DNA of 64,000 nt, taken from the NCBI GenBank assembly GCA_017303895.1, contig JAFLBF010000011.1, positions 52,500 to 116,499 on the forward strand, read 5' to 3'. Each line of letters opens with the position of its first letter. The first letter of the stretch is position 1. Positions 6,043 through 14,940 of this stretch are shown here, in pieces. Below the pieces are notes generated by a model. The model saw only the letters and a list, made by a program, of their open reading frames with translations. It did not search any database and had not been told where the DNA came from. A program made the position numbers and the translations under genes. This DNA comes from Bacteroidota bacterium. GTDB taxonomy: Bacteria > Bacteroidota > Bacteroidia > 2-12-FULL-35-15.

Positions 6043-8100
6043 ATGAACTTTAGCAATCCAGCATTCCTATTCGCGCTATCGGCAATTGCCATTCCCATCA
6101 TCATTCATCTTTTTAACTTCCGGAAATTCAAGACCATTTACTTTAGTAATATCCGGTTTTTAAAAGAAGTAAAGCAAGAAACACAAGCCAAATCCAAACT
6201 AAAACACCTCTTAGTTTTAGCAGCCCGCATTTTAGCCATTACCTTTTTAGTATTTGCTTTTGCACAACCTTACATCCCGGCCAAAAATAAAAAAGCCAGT
6301 GTAGGCGAAAAAGCCATCAGCATCTTTATTGATAATTCCTTCAGTATGGATGCCATCAATAAGAATGGAACATTGCTGGATGATGCCAAACGAAGAGCAA
6401 AAGAGATCGTTGATGCCTATAAACCCAGCGACAGATTTCAATTGCTGACCAACGACTTTGAAGGCAAACACCAGCGACTGGTCAATAAAGAAGAATTCAT
6501 GGAATGGCTGGATGAAGTGAAGATAAGTCCTGCCACCCGCAGCATCAAAGAGATCAGCTCCAGAGCCTTTGATGTATTACAACAAAGTGGTATTAAGAAT
6601 AAGAGTTTGTTTGTACTCTCCGACTTTCAAAAGAGCGTTACTCAGCTTGAAGAAATAAAGAACGATACCTCCATTGTGGTAAATATGATCCCGCTCGTAG
6701 CCAATACCAAAAGCAATGTTTACATTGATACTTGCTGGTTTGAAACACCTGTGCGCCAACTTGATCAGGTGGAAAAACTGCATGTGCGCATTAAGAATGT
6801 TTCGGATAAAGTTTTGGAAAACAATTCGATCAAACTTTTCATCAATAATCAGCAAAAAACTCCTGCCAGCTTTAATGTAGAGGAGAATAGCCAAACAGAA
6901 GTGGTATTGAGTTTTGCCTCCAAAGATGCAGGCATTCAGCATTGTCGTGTTGAATTAAATGACTATCCCGTAACTTTCGATGATAAATTCTATTTCAGCT
7001 TTGAAGTAGCGAAGAATATCCCTGTATTATCCATCAACTCCAAAGAACCGGGCATTGAGAACAAATATGTTCAAACCTTATTTGGCAATGACTCCTTATT
7101 CCTGTTCAGCTCCATGTCGGAGGCGCAGATCGATTACAGCAGTTTGAGTGCGAACAAATTGATCGTGCTAAACGAATTAAAAAGCATTTCAAGCGGATTG
7201 TCGCAAGAGCTAAAACGTTTTGTGGAGAATGGAGGAAGCGTACTTGTTTTCCCGGGGAAGGAGATCGACCTGAACAGTTATAAAGAATTCAGTGCCGGCA
7301 TGCAGCTGGGATATTACGATAAGCTCGATACAGCCAATACCAAGGTGGATAAGATCGACCTGCAGCATGAGATCTATAAGGATGTGTTCGACAAAAAAAC
7401 ATTCAGCGCTACCAACCTAGATCTGCCAAAGGTGTTTGAATATTATCCGCTTTCGAAAACAACCCGCAGCACCGAAGAAAATTTGTTGCGCTTACAAAAT
7501 GGCAATGCTTTCTTATCGAAGTACAGTTTTGGAAAAGGAAAAGTGTATCTATCGGCAGTTGGCAGCAGCAACATGTTCAGCAACTTTGCCAAACATGCTT
7601 TGTTTGTTCCTACTTTATATAAGATCGCGATCTACAGTCAAAGTAATCCTCCACTCTTTTATACCATTGGGAATGATGAAGTGATAGAGAGCAAAAATGT
7701 TCTGAGCGGAGAAAATGCTTTTCACTTAAAAAATGTAGAGAACAGTTTTGATGTGATACCGGAGCATAAGAATGTCGATACCCGCGTACTTATCTATACA
7801 CATGATCAGATCACAACAGCCGGAAATTATCAGTTGCTGGCAGGACAGGAAGTGCTGCTGGGTACAGGATTTAATTTCAACAGAAAAGAATCCGATCTGA
7901 GCTGTTATTCCTTTGAAGAATTAAGCGAACAGACCGGCAAGAGCAATTTACCGAATTTTAATGTGATGGAGGCTTCACAAAAAAGTTTGACAGCCTCTTT
8001 AACCGAATTCGATCAAGGCACCAAACTATGGAAACTTTGCATTATTTTAGCACTCGTATTTTTAGCCGCTGAAGTGATGTTGTTACGTTTTATGAAATAA
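6043..8100 (+). CDS. BatA/vWA-domain membrane protein
   Basis: 685 aa. It starts with the BatA-type N-terminal domain: two hydrophobic segments around a basic loop (MNFSNPAFLFALSAIAIPII, then LVLAARILAITFLVFAFAQP). A von Willebrand factor A-like domain follows, with MIDAS motif DNSFSM near residue 103. A long periplasmic region comes next, then a C-terminal membrane helix (about 665-680). Family members are linked to the Bat aerotolerance operon and MoxR-associated systems, but no other bat genes are adjacent here. Start: MNFSNP is the conserved family start; a TTG one codon upstream is possible but unneeded. pyrC follows 12 bases later, so the two are probably co-transcribed. Confidence 0.88.
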   Translation: MNFSNPAFLFALSAIAIPIIIHLFNFRKFKTIYFSNIRFLKEVKQETQAKSKLKHLLVLAARILAITFLVFAFAQPYIPAKNKKASVGEKAISIFIDNSFSMDAINKNGTLLDDAKRRAKEIVDAYKPSDRFQLLTNDFEGKHQRLVNKEEFMEWLDEVKISPATRSIKEISSRAFDVLQQSGIKNKSLFVLSDFQKSVTQLEEIKNDTSIVVNMIPLVANTKSNVYIDTCWFETPVRQLDQVEKLHVRIKNVSDKVLENNSIKLFINNQQKTPASFNVEENSQTEVVLSFASKDAGIQHCRVELNDYPVTFDDKFYFSFEVAKNIPVLSINSKEPGIENKYVQTLFGNDSLFLFSSMSEAQIDYSSLSANKLIVLNELKSISSGLSQELKRFVENGGSVLVFPGKEIDLNSYKEFSAGMQLGYYDKLDTANTKVDKIDLQHEIYKDVFDKKTFSATNLDLPKVFEYYPLSKTTRSTEENLLRLQNGNAFLSKYSFGKGKVYLSAVGSSNMFSNFAKHALFVPTLYKIAIYSQSNPPLFYTIGNDEVIESKNVLSGENAFHLKNVENSFDVIPEHKNVDTRVLIYTHDQITTAGNYQLLAGQEVLLGTGFNFNRKESDLSCYSFEELSEQTGKSNLPNFNVMEASQKSLTASLTEFDQGTKLWKLCIILALVFLAAEVMLLRFMK

Positions 8101-8112
8101 CAAAATTGAACT

Positions 8113-9381
8113 ATGAATATCTTAATCAAACAAGCAAGGATCATTGACTCACAATCGCCTTTCAATGGCAAAGTGATGGATGTATTAATAGAAGGTGGTA
8201 TTATCCGCTCTATAAAATCAAAGATCCCTAATGATAAGAATATCAAAACCATTGAGCAGGAAGGATTGTGCATCTCAACCGGATGGGTGGACATGCAAGT
8301 GAACTTTTGTGATCCGGGTTTTGAACACAAAGAAGACCTGGAAACAGGTGTAAAAGCAGCTATGGCAGGTGGATTTACAGGTGTAGCGGTGGTGTCTTCT
8401 ACCAACCCTCCTATTCATACCAAGGCACAAGTTCAATACATCAAAAAGAATACGATCGACAGTATGGTGGATGTGTATCCTATAGGAACCATCTCACACA
8501 ACCAGGAAGGCAAAGAATTGGCGGAAATGTATGATATGCAACAAGCAGGAGCCGTGGCTTTCTCTGACGATAAAAAGAGCATTGCACACTCAGGACTGTT
8601 GATGCGCGCCCTACTCTACTCCAAGAATTTCAATGCGCTAGTGATGACCCACTGCGATGATAAAAGTTTATCCGATGGCGGACAAATGAATGAAGGTATT
8701 ACTTCCACCAAATTAGGATTAAAAGGAATTCCGGCTTTAGCTGAAGAGTTGATGATCGCCCGCAACATTTATTTAGCGGAATATTGCGATGCACCTATTC
8801 ATATTATGAATGTATCTACCCAACGTTCGGTAGAACTTATCAAACAAGCCAAAGCGAAGAAGTTAAAAGTAACAGCTTCGGTGAATGCTTATAACCTGGT
8901 GTTGGATGATACCGCACTGATGGGCTTCGACAGTCATTACAAAGTGAATCCACCATTAAGAACAAAAGCAGATACAGAAGCATTGAAAAAAGCGGTGGCC
9001 GATGGCATTATCGACTGCATCACTTCGGATCACCGTCCGCAAGATATAGAATCAAAAGACGTAGAATTTGACCATGCCTCCAACGGAATGATCGGTCTGG
9101 AATCCTTATTCGGACTGCTCAACAGTAATTTAGGCAAACAAAAGATCGAAGATATGATCGAGGCCCTTACAGCAGGTCCACGCAAGGTTTTAAAGCTAAA
9201 AGAATGCAGTATTGCTGAAGGACAGGAAGCCAACATCACGCTGTTCAATCCGGGTGTAGCATGGACATTCGACAAAAAACACATTCAGTCGAAGTCGGCC
9301 AACACTCCTTTTATAGGAACAAAGTTCATCGGAAAAGTGGTAGGCATCATTAATAAAAACAAGATCAGCTTGAATAAATAA
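8113..9381 (+). CDS. pyrC: Dihydroorotase homologue, probably inactive (PyrC-like)
   Basis: 422 aa amidohydrolase-superfamily protein, full length for multifunctional-complex-type dihydroorotases (third step of pyrimidine synthesis). The fold signatures are present: GLCISTGWVDM...DPGFEHKEDLETG, then THCDD and TSDHRP. However, the metal-binding HxH after strand 1 is Q62-V63-N64, and the usual HICHVST is HIMNVST. Two or more zinc ligands are therefore missing. Such degenerate homologues occur as structural partners of aspartate transcarbamoylase in some bacteria; whether that applies here is inference. pyrD lies elsewhere in the window (22877-23911). It is 12 bases downstream of the BatA-like gene. 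Confidence 0.82.
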   Translation: MNILIKQARIIDSQSPFNGKVMDVLIEGGIIRSIKSKIPNDKNIKTIEQEGLCISTGWVDMQVNFCDPGFEHKEDLETGVKAAMAGGFTGVAVVSSTNPPIHTKAQVQYIKKNTIDSMVDVYPIGTISHNQEGKELAEMYDMQQAGAVAFSDDKKSIAHSGLLMRALLYSKNFNALVMTHCDDKSLSDGGQMNEGITSTKLGLKGIPALAEELMIARNIYLAEYCDAPIHIMNVSTQRSVELIKQAKAKKLKVTASVNAYNLVLDDTALMGFDSHYKVNPPLRTKADTEALKKAVADGIIDCITSDHRPQDIESKDVEFDHASNGMIGLESLFGLLNSNLGKQKIEDMIEALTAGPRKVLKLKECSIAEGQEANITLFNPGVAWTFDKKHIQSKSANTPFIGTKFIGKVVGIINKNKISLNK

Positions 9382-9401
9382 GGTGAAATCAGGACGATTC
9401 T

Positions 9402-9431
9402 TTTGAGAATTGAGTTTTTTTTGTAGTTTAG
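9402..9431 (+). promoter_or_regulatory. Putative promoter (TTTG ... TAGTTTAG)
   Basis: A TTTG -33 box at 9402-9405 and a one-mismatch -7 box TAGTTTAG at 9424-9431 are separated by 18 bases. It sits in the spacer between pyrC and the lipoprotein gene at 9477. Confidence 0.45.
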
Positions 9432-9476
9432 CCCTTGAAAATTGAATATTAACCATTAACGATAAAACCAAACACC

Positions 9477-10355
9477 ATGTTATTAAACAAAAAATCATTG
9501 GTACTTAAAGGTACAATGCTTATTGCTACAAGTATGCTATTTGTGGCTTGTGGTAGCGATACACCAAAAGAAGAATTAACAGAAGAAGTAGCTGTTGACT
9601 CCACAGCAGTGGTGGAAGAAGAAACAGAAACCACTTCTTACTCACTTCCTTCTCCTTTACAAATTGCATCAATTTTCAAAAAATCAGGCTTAAAATACAA
9701 AGATGGTGTTACCAGCTCACAAAAAGATGTAGCGAAATACACTACGAACTTAAATAAAGCGTTGAATTTAGGTGTTTACAGTGCCGACCTTTCTTACTCG
9801 GTATTGAACAAACAAAATCAGGAAGCCATGAACTATATGAAACTATGCCGTCAGCTAGCTGATAACTTAGGTATGGGTTCTGTGTTCGATCAAGGAAATC
9901 TATCTGCACGTTTTGAGAAAAACTTAGGCAATGAAGATTCATTAGCATACATCATTGCTGAATTGCAAATGGTAACCGATATGTATTTAGATGAGAACAA
10001 TCAACAACAAATAACTTCTATTGTATTTGCTGGAGCTTGGGTAGAGAGTCTTTACATTGGTTCTAAAGTTTTTGAAAAATCAAAAAGCAAAGACTTGAAC
10101 AGTAAATTAGCGGAACAAATGACGATCTTGGAGAGTATTGTGAATGCATTAAAAGCAGAAGAGAAAAAAGATGCAAACATCACCGGATTGATCGCAGATA
10201 TGGAATCAGTTAAAACGATCTATGATGCTTTAGAGTCAGTTAAAAAATTCCAAGAATCGACAGATGAAAATGCTGAAGTGACATTAAGCGATGAAGAAGT
10301 AGCTCAATTGACTAAGAAAATTGAAGAAGTACGTACCAAATTCATCAATGGTTAA
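9477..10355 (+). CDS. Hypothetical lipoprotein
   Basis: 292 aa. A lipoprotein signal peptide with lipobox LFVAC (lipidated C25) is followed by an acidic stretch (GSDTPKEELTEEVAVDSTAVVEEE). The Asp/Glu directly after the Cys region is compatible with surface-export signals described for Bacteroidota, but I cannot verify that here. The rest is alpha-helical and repetitive, with many D/E/K/Q residues and no domain I recognise. It has its own promoter-like sequence and starts a run of four exported proteins on the plus strand. Function unknown. Confidence 0.75.
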   Translation: MLLNKKSLVLKGTMLIATSMLFVACGSDTPKEELTEEVAVDSTAVVEEETETTSYSLPSPLQIASIFKKSGLKYKDGVTSSQKDVAKYTTNLNKALNLGVYSADLSYSVLNKQNQEAMNYMKLCRQLADNLGMGSVFDQGNLSARFEKNLGNEDSLAYIIAELQMVTDMYLDENNQQQITSIVFAGAWVESLYIGSKVFEKSKSKDLNSKLAEQMTILESIVNALKAEEKKDANITGLIADMESVKTIYDALESVKKFQESTDENAEVTLSDEEVAQLTKKIEEVRTKFING

Positions 10356-10388
10356 TAGTATCCATCTTAATTAATAGATCAAGAAATT

Positions 10389-10859
10389 ATGAAAAAGATA
10401 TATTTAATAGGACTTGTAGGATTAGCCGTAGTATTTGGCTTCACTACTATTCAAACCGCAGACAACTGCGATAAAAAAGGAATGACAGCTGCTTGTAAAA
10501 AGAAGTTGGAACCATTCAAATACGACAGTCAGAAATTCACAAAGATCAACTTCACTAAAAAAGCACAACAGCTGGAAGTGGAAGTTCCTATCTTTATTGG
10601 AGAGAAATACAGAATTGTATTCAACACGTCAGGATTACCAAAACCGGTAAATATTAGTGTTTACACTAAAGATAAAGAAGCAAAAAAACGTGAAGCGATC
10701 TACACGAATAAAGAAGTAAAAGCAGGAGAAACAGTATTGGTGTTTGATGCTCCCCGTGCCCGGAAAATGTACATCGATTATGATGTACCTGCTGACAGTA
10801 CTGCTAGCCCAACATCAAAAGTATCGGGCTGTGTAGCATTCATGGTAGGATACAAATAA
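10389..10859 (+). CDS. Secreted protein, tandem paralogue 1 of 3
   Basis: 156 aa with a signal peptide (MKKIYLIGLVGLAVVFGFTT). The mature part shares a pattern with the next two genes: a Cys soon after the signal, a P-[FY]-x-[YF]-D motif, a central GEKYRIVFNTSG strand, a Y.IDYDVP strand, and a Cys followed by a hydrophobic strand near the end (GCVAFMVGY). It is likely a small beta-sandwich, possibly with its ends joined by a disulfide (inference). Unlike the other two it has an extra early Cys pair and lacks the central FCSS. Function unknown. Confidence 0.75.
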   Translation: MKKIYLIGLVGLAVVFGFTTIQTADNCDKKGMTAACKKKLEPFKYDSQKFTKINFTKKAQQLEVEVPIFIGEKYRIVFNTSGLPKPVNISVYTKDKEAKKREAIYTNKEVKAGETVLVFDAPRARKMYIDYDVPADSTASPTSKVSGCVAFMVGYK

Positions 10860-10869
10860 TTATGTAACT

Positions 10870-10907
10870 AAACCGTTTTATTTTCGTATAACGAGCAAAA
10901 ACGGTTT
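10870..10907. terminator. 10-bp inverted repeat abutting the next start codon
   Basis: A perfect inverted repeat (arm AAACCGTTTT, 10870-10879; matching arm 10898-10907) with an 18-base loop. The second arm ends one base before the ATG at 10909 and is followed by TTAT. It could terminate transcription of the preceding gene or hide the start of the next one. A promoter-like TATTTTCG (10879-10886) lies at its start. Confidence 0.5.
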
Positions 10908-10908
10908 T

Positions 10909-11397
10909 ATGAAAATTAAAAATCTTACTTCTATCATATTAATGGTTAGTACATTCGTTTGTGCTAACCATTTTTCTTTTGCACAAAATTGCAAAGCAAA
11001 GGATATTGTCAAAAAATCAAAGGACAATATCGCAAAGCCGTATAAGTACGATAGCTATGCCATCAGCGAGTTTACCTTCACGGATAAACCACAAAAAGTA
11101 GAAGTACAATTCACTGCTTTTCAGGGACAAAAATACAAATTGGTGTTCTGTTCATCCGGTTTTGAAGAAGCCGTTACTTTAAACATTTATGATAAAAGTA
11201 ATCGAGTGAAAAAGGGACGTAAAAAGATCTACGATAACAATCAAGGAATCGACAATAATTTCTGGTCGTTCGAACCTCCTAAATCAGGCAATTACTTTAT
11301 TGAATACGAATTACCGGCAAGCACTACCGGCAAAGAAAAAAAAGGCTGTGTTGTGATGCTGATCGGATTTATCGACAAAGGCGATAAAGACGAATAA
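10909..11397 (+). CDS. Secreted protein, tandem paralogue 2 of 3
   Basis: 162 aa with a signal peptide ending near HFSFAQ, so the mature protein starts at NCKAKDIV. It aligns along its whole length with the neighbours: PYKYDSYAISEFTF, GQKYKLVFCSSGFEEAV, NYFIEYELP and GCVVMLIGF. The conserved Cys near both ends and the FCSS in the middle suggest a fold constrained by disulfide bonds in the periplasm or outside the cell. It ends with a charged DKGDKDE tail. No known family recognised. The middle gene of three. Confidence 0.78.
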   Translation: MKIKNLTSIILMVSTFVCANHFSFAQNCKAKDIVKKSKDNIAKPYKYDSYAISEFTFTDKPQKVEVQFTAFQGQKYKLVFCSSGFEEAVTLNIYDKSNRVKKGRKKIYDNNQGIDNNFWSFEPPKSGNYFIEYELPASTTGKEKKGCVVMLIGFIDKGDKDE

Positions 11398-11414
11398 AAC
11401 CTGAAAGAAAAACA

Positions 11415-11422
11415 TATCTTTG
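11415..11422 (+). promoter_or_regulatory. Bacteroidota -7 promoter box TATCTTTG
   Basis: A perfect TAnnTTTG lies 18 bases before the ATG at 11441. Its last bases are the TTG that could be misread as a start codon at 11420, which favours the downstream ATG as the true start. Confidence 0.5.
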
Positions 11423-11440
11423 CCTAAATCATTTTTAGAT

Positions 11441-11896
11441 ATGTTTAAAGTATTCCTGACGCTGGTTATTACATTTTTTCTTTCTCTCCCCCATTCTTTG
11501 GTGGCGCAATGCAAGATCGCTGAGATCGTAAAGAACACCAAAACAAAGATCGAAAAACCCTATATTTTTGATGGTTTTACAACCACCAACCTATCTTTTA
11601 CACAACAAAAACGCAATGCTCGTTCCGAATTTATGGCTTTCAAAGGCCAGAAATACCGACTGCATTTTTGCAGTTCGGAGTTTGAAGAAACCGTAAAAGT
11701 GGTGATCAAACAGGAGCAAAAAAATGGCACATTGGTAGAAGTCTTTACCGGTTCCGTATCTGCCGCCAACACGTATTTCTCCTTCGATATCGAAAAACCG
11801 GGCACCTACTTCATCGACTTTGAAGTGCCTGAACGTACCCTGGAAGTGGATCACAAAGAATGTGTGATCATGCTCAACAGCTACAAGACAAAATAA
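11441..11896 (+). CDS. Secreted protein, tandem paralogue 3 of 3
   Basis: 151 aa from ATG 11441. The alternative TTG at 11420 is part of a promoter box and would spoil the signal peptide. The signal is [20 protein letters not shown]...AQ. The mature protein begins [18 protein letters not shown], like paralogue 2. Conserved blocks are [31 protein letters not shown] and ECVIMLNSY. It is closer to paralogue 2 than to paralogue 1. thrS follows with its own promoter. Function unknown. Confidence 0.78.
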   Translation: MFKVFLTLVITFFLSLPHSLVAQCKIAEIVKNTKTKIEKPYIFDGFTTTNLSFTQQKRNARSEFMAFKGQKYRLHFCSSEFEETVKVVIKQEQKNGTLVEVFTGSVSAANTYFSFDIEKPGTYFIDFEVPERTLEVDHKECVIMLNSYKTK

Positions 11897-11909
11897 GCTT
11901 TTCTCCCAC

Positions 11910-11940
11910 TTTGTAAACTGGCAGAATAAAACTATATTTG
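11910..11940 (+). promoter_or_regulatory. thrS promoter: TTTG-19-TATATTTG
   Basis: A canonical Bacteroidota arrangement: -33 TTTG at 11910-11913, 19-base spacer, -7 TATATTTG at 11933-11940. The predicted start is near 11946, giving a leader of about 48 bases before thrS. Confidence 0.7.
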
Positions 11941-11956
11941 CAGCCTTAAAAACCTG

Positions 11957-11974
11957 CGCCCGTTTGTTTGGGCG
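11957..11974 (+). promoter_or_regulatory. Leader hairpin before thrS
   Basis: A CGCCC/GGGCG stem with an 8-base loop in the predicted thrS leader. It contains GTTTG repeats and no T run, so it is not an obvious terminator. It may play a role in autogenous translational control, as known for thrS in other bacteria, but no anticodon-like mimic is evident. Confidence 0.35.
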
Positions 11975-11993
11975 TTTGGAAAAAGAAAACACT

Positions 11994-13934
11994 ATGATAA
12001 AAATTACCCTACCTGATGGTTCCGTAAGAGAATATGCAAAAGGAACCACTGCACTTCAAATTGCTCAGTCAATTTCAGAAGGATTAGCACGAAATGTATT
12101 ATCGGCAAAAGTAAATGGAGAAGTTTGGGATGCTACACGCCCCATCCACACCGATGCTTCACTGGTATTATTAACGATCAATGATACGGAAGGAAAATCC
12201 ACTTTATGGCATTCCTCTGCACACTTGATGGCGGAAGCCATTGAGGCGATCTATCCGGGAACGAAATTCGGGATCGGTCCACCCATCGAAAATGGTTTTT
12301 ATTACGATATCGACTTAGGTGGAAAATCGTTGACACACGAAGATTTCAAAAAGATAGAAGATAAAATGTTGGATCTGGCGCGCCAGAACAATGCCTATAT
12401 CCGTAAAGAAGTTTCTAAAGCTGATGCTATCTCCTATTTCAAAGAAAAAGGCGATGAGTACAAGCTCGACCTTTTAGAAAATCTGGAAGATGGAAACATC
12501 ACCTTCTATGAACAAGGTCAGTTTACCGACCTTTGTCGCGGACCACACATTCCAAACACCGGCTTTATCAAAGCGGTGAAGTTGATGAATGTAGCAGGAG
12601 CGTATTGGAAAGGCGATGAAAAAAATAAAATGCTGACACGCGTGTATGCGATCACATTTACCAAACAAAAAGATCTGACCGACTATCTAGCTTTATTGGA
12701 AGAAGCCAAAAAACGCGATCACCGTAAGTTGGGGAAAGAGTTGGAATTATTTGCATTCTCTGAAAATGTGGGGATGGGATTACCATTGTGGTTGCCTAAA
12801 GGCGCTATGTTGCGCGAGCGTTTGGTTCAATTCTTACAAAAAGCACAGATCAAAGCCGGCTATTTACCAGTTGTAACACCGCATATTGGGAACAAACGTT
12901 TGTACCAAACATCCGGACACTACGAAAAGTATGGTAAAGACTCCTTCCAGCCGATCTTAACACCGCATGAAGGAGAAGAATTCTTCTTAAAACCAATGAA
13001 CTGTCCGCATCACTGCGAGATCTATAAAACTGCACCACGCTCTTATAAGGACCTACCGATCCGTTTTGCTGAGTTTGGAACGGTTTACCGCTACGAAATG
13101 GCAGGTGAATTACACGGTTTAACCCGTGTACGTGGATTTACTCAGGATGATGCCCATTTATTCTGTCGTCCCGACCAGGTAAAAGATGAGTTCTGCAAGG
13201 TGATCGACCTGGTGCTATATGTGTTTAAAGCATTGGATTTCAACGACTTTACTGCACAAATCTCATTGCGTGATCCGGAAAATAAGACCAAATACATTGG
13301 TAGCGATGAAAATTGGGCTTTGGCCGAGCAGGCGATCATTGAATCGGCAGCAGAAAAAGGCTTAAAAACAGTTGTAGAGCTGGGAGAAGCTGCGTTTTAC
13401 GGTCCGAAACTCGATTTCATGGTAAAAGATGCGATCGGTAGAAAATGGCAATTAGGAACCATTCAGGTGGATTATAACCTGCCTGAGCGTTTTGAGCTGG
13501 AATATACCGGTAGCGATAACCAAAAGCACCGTCCGGTAATGATCCACCGTGCTCCATTCGGCTCTTTAGAACGATTTGTGGCGGTTTTAATCGAACATTG
13601 TGCCGGAAAATTCCCTTTATGGCTTACACCTGAGCAGATTGCGATCCTGCCGATCAGTGAAAAATATAACGATTACGCAAAAAAAGTTTTAGAATTACTA
13701 AAAAATTACGATATTCGCGGGCTCGTTGACGACCGGAATGAGAAGATCGGTAAAAAAATACGTGACACTGAATTACAAAAAGTGCCGTATATGCTGATTG
13801 TAGGGGAAAAGGAAGAGGCAGAAAATGTAGTTGCGGTTCGCAAACAAGGTGAAGGTGACCTGGGAAGCTTCTCGATTGAGGACTTTGCAAAGATCATCAA
13901 CACTGAAATAGAAAACAGATTAAGTAAATTTTAA
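11994..13934 (+). CDS. thrS: Threonyl-tRNA synthetase
   Basis: 646 aa from ATG 11994 (a TTG at 11964 is in the leader hairpin and is unlikely). It has the N-terminal TGS domain ([14 protein letters not shown]). The editing domain has the [10 protein letters not shown] motif (HxxxH type) and an FTDLCRGPH signature. The class II catalytic core has [33 protein letters not shown] and the motif 3 region [11 protein letters not shown]. The C-terminal anticodon-binding domain is last. It charges tRNA-Thr. It heads the conserved thrS-infC-rpmI-rplT block; infC follows after 35 bases. Confidence 0.97.
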   Translation: MIKITLPDGSVREYAKGTTALQIAQSISEGLARNVLSAKVNGEVWDATRPIHTDASLVLLTINDTEGKSTLWHSSAHLMAEAIEAIYPGTKFGIGPPIENGFYYDIDLGGKSLTHEDFKKIEDKMLDLARQNNAYIRKEVSKADAISYFKEKGDEYKLDLLENLEDGNITFYEQGQFTDLCRGPHIPNTGFIKAVKLMNVAGAYWKGDEKNKMLTRVYAITFTKQKDLTDYLALLEEAKKRDHRKLGKELELFAFSENVGMGLPLWLPKGAMLRERLVQFLQKAQIKAGYLPVVTPHIGNKRLYQTSGHYEKYGKDSFQPILTPHEGEEFFLKPMNCPHHCEIYKTAPRSYKDLPIRFAEFGTVYRYEMAGELHGLTRVRGFTQDDAHLFCRPDQVKDEFCKVIDLVLYVFKALDFNDFTAQISLRDPENKTKYIGSDENWALAEQAIIESAAEKGLKTVVELGEAAFYGPKLDFMVKDAIGRKWQLGTIQVDYNLPERFELEYTGSDNQKHRPVMIHRAPFGSLERFVAVLIEHCAGKFPLWLTPEQIAILPISEKYNDYAKKVLELLKNYDIRGLVDDRNEKIGKKIRDTELQKVPYMLIVGEKEEAENVVAVRKQGEGDLGSFSIEDFAKIINTEIENRLSKF

Positions 13935-13955
13935 ATAAAGTATAAATAAATTTTT

Positions 13956-13961
13956 AGGAGG
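13956..13961 (+). promoter_or_regulatory. Strong Shine-Dalgarno sequence of infC (AGGAGG)
   Basis: A perfect AGGAGG is 8 bases before the ATA at 13970. Most genes in this window lack any Shine-Dalgarno sequence, as is usual in Bacteroidota, so this is exceptional. It fixes the non-canonical start of infC. Confidence 0.8.
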
Positions 13962-13969
13962 AACTAGCT

Positions 13970-14590
13970 ATAGCAGCGCCATTTAACAATAACAACAATC
14001 CGGCAAATAAATTCAATAAGCCGGCAGCACCTGCAGGACCTCGCCCTGACAACAGATTTGGTAGAGGTGGCAGAAGAGTAAAAGAAGAGCTTCACAACAT
14101 CAATGAGAAGATCAGAGCTCGTGAAGTACGTGTGGTAGGTGAAGGTATTGAACCGGGTGTATATCCAATTGCAAAAGCATTGGACATTGCACGTGAAGCA
14201 GGATTAGATCTTGTAGAGATCTCTCCAAATGCTGAACCGCCTGTTTGTAAGGTTATCGACTATAAAAAGTTTTTATACGATCAAAAGAAGAAACAAAAAG
14301 AATTAAAAGCGAAGGCTCAAAAAACGGTGATCAAAGAGATCCGTTTCGGTCCGCAAACAGATGATCACGATTTTAACTTCAAGAAAAATCACGCGATCAA
14401 ATTTTTGCAAGATGGCTGTAAAGTAAAAGCATTCGTATTTTTTAAAGGCCGTTCGATCGTGTTTAAAGAGCAAGGAGAAATTTTATTACTTCGCTTTGCA
14501 AATGAGTTGGAAGAATATGGTAAAGCAGAACAATTGCCATTATTAGAAGGGAAAAAGATGATCATGGTGATCGGACCAAAGAAAAAGTAA
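13970..14590 (+). CDS. infC: Translation initiation factor IF-3, ATA start
   Basis: 206 aa if translation begins at ATA 13970. The frame has a TAG at 13955-13957 and no ATG, GTG or TTG until GTG 14132. Starting there would delete the conserved [15 protein letters not shown] segment, so the upstream start is needed. The N-terminus has an Asn/Pro/Ala-rich extension of about 35 residues before the IF3-N domain ([20 protein letters not shown]). The C-terminal domain contains [14 protein letters not shown]. In E. coli infC starts at AUU and IF3 represses its own synthesis by rejecting non-AUG starts. An ATA start with a strong AGGAGG fits the same logic, which here is inference. Confidence 0.93.
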   Translation: MAAPFNNNNNPANKFNKPAAPAGPRPDNRFGRGGRRVKEELHNINEKIRAREVRVVGEGIEPGVYPIAKALDIAREAGLDLVEISPNAEPPVCKVIDYKKFLYDQKKKQKELKAKAQKTVIKEIRFGPQTDDHDFNFKKNHAIKFLQDGCKVKAFVFFKGRSIVFKEQGEILLLRFANELEEYGKAEQLPLLEGKKMIMVIGPKKK

Positions 14591-14622
14591 AAATTAAATT
14601 AACCATTATATAATTCAGCAAG

Positions 14623-14823
14623 ATGCCAAAAATGAAAACAAATTCCAGTGCAAAGAAGAGATTCTCTTTAACTGGAACAGGTAAAGTAAAAAGAAAACAT
14701 GCTTTCAAAAGTCATATCTTGACTAAAAAAACAACTAAATCAAAACGTGCTTTAACAAAAGCAGGATTAGTTGACAGCACAGATATGCCAAGAGTAAAAG
14801 CAATGTTGACGATCGGAAAATAA
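14623..14823 (+). CDS. rpmI: 50S ribosomal protein L35
   Basis: 66 aa, very basic, with the bL35 signature [20 protein letters not shown] followed by [20 protein letters not shown]. It is a component of the large ribosomal subunit. It lies 32 bases after infC and is followed by rplT, the universal order. The length is normal. Confidence 0.97.
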   Translation: MPKMKTNSSAKKRFSLTGTGKVKRKHAFKSHILTKKTTKSKRALTKAGLVDSTDMPRVKAMLTIGK

Positions 14824-14826
14824 TCC

Positions 14827-14892
14827 GTTCAACAAACGAAAAATTACAGTTCATACAAATAAATATTAACCAGATAATCAGTTCAACAAGCG
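14827..14892 (+). promoter_or_regulatory. Direct repeat in the rpmI-rplT spacer
   Basis: GTTCAACAAACG (14827-14838) and GTTCAACAAGCG (14881-14892) differ at one base and lie in the 117-base gap before rplT. L20 regulates its own operon by binding leader RNA in other bacteria. This pair could be part of such a site, but I see no strong stem. Confidence 0.3.
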
Positions 14893-14940
14893 TCTGCCGA
14901 CTGTCAGAACACTGCTTATCAAAACTAAAAAAAACAAGAA

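Noticed and set aside
11420..11440. TTG start for the third secreted paralogue
   Set aside because: The TTG is part of a TAnnTTTG promoter box; the ATG at 11441 gives a better signal peptide. The same reasoning rejects TTG 26274 for rpe and TTG 11964 for thrS (leader hairpin).
14132..14590. GTG 14132 as the start of infC
   Set aside because: It would remove conserved IF3 N-terminal residues; ATA 13970 follows a perfect AGGAGG and is preceded by an in-frame stop.
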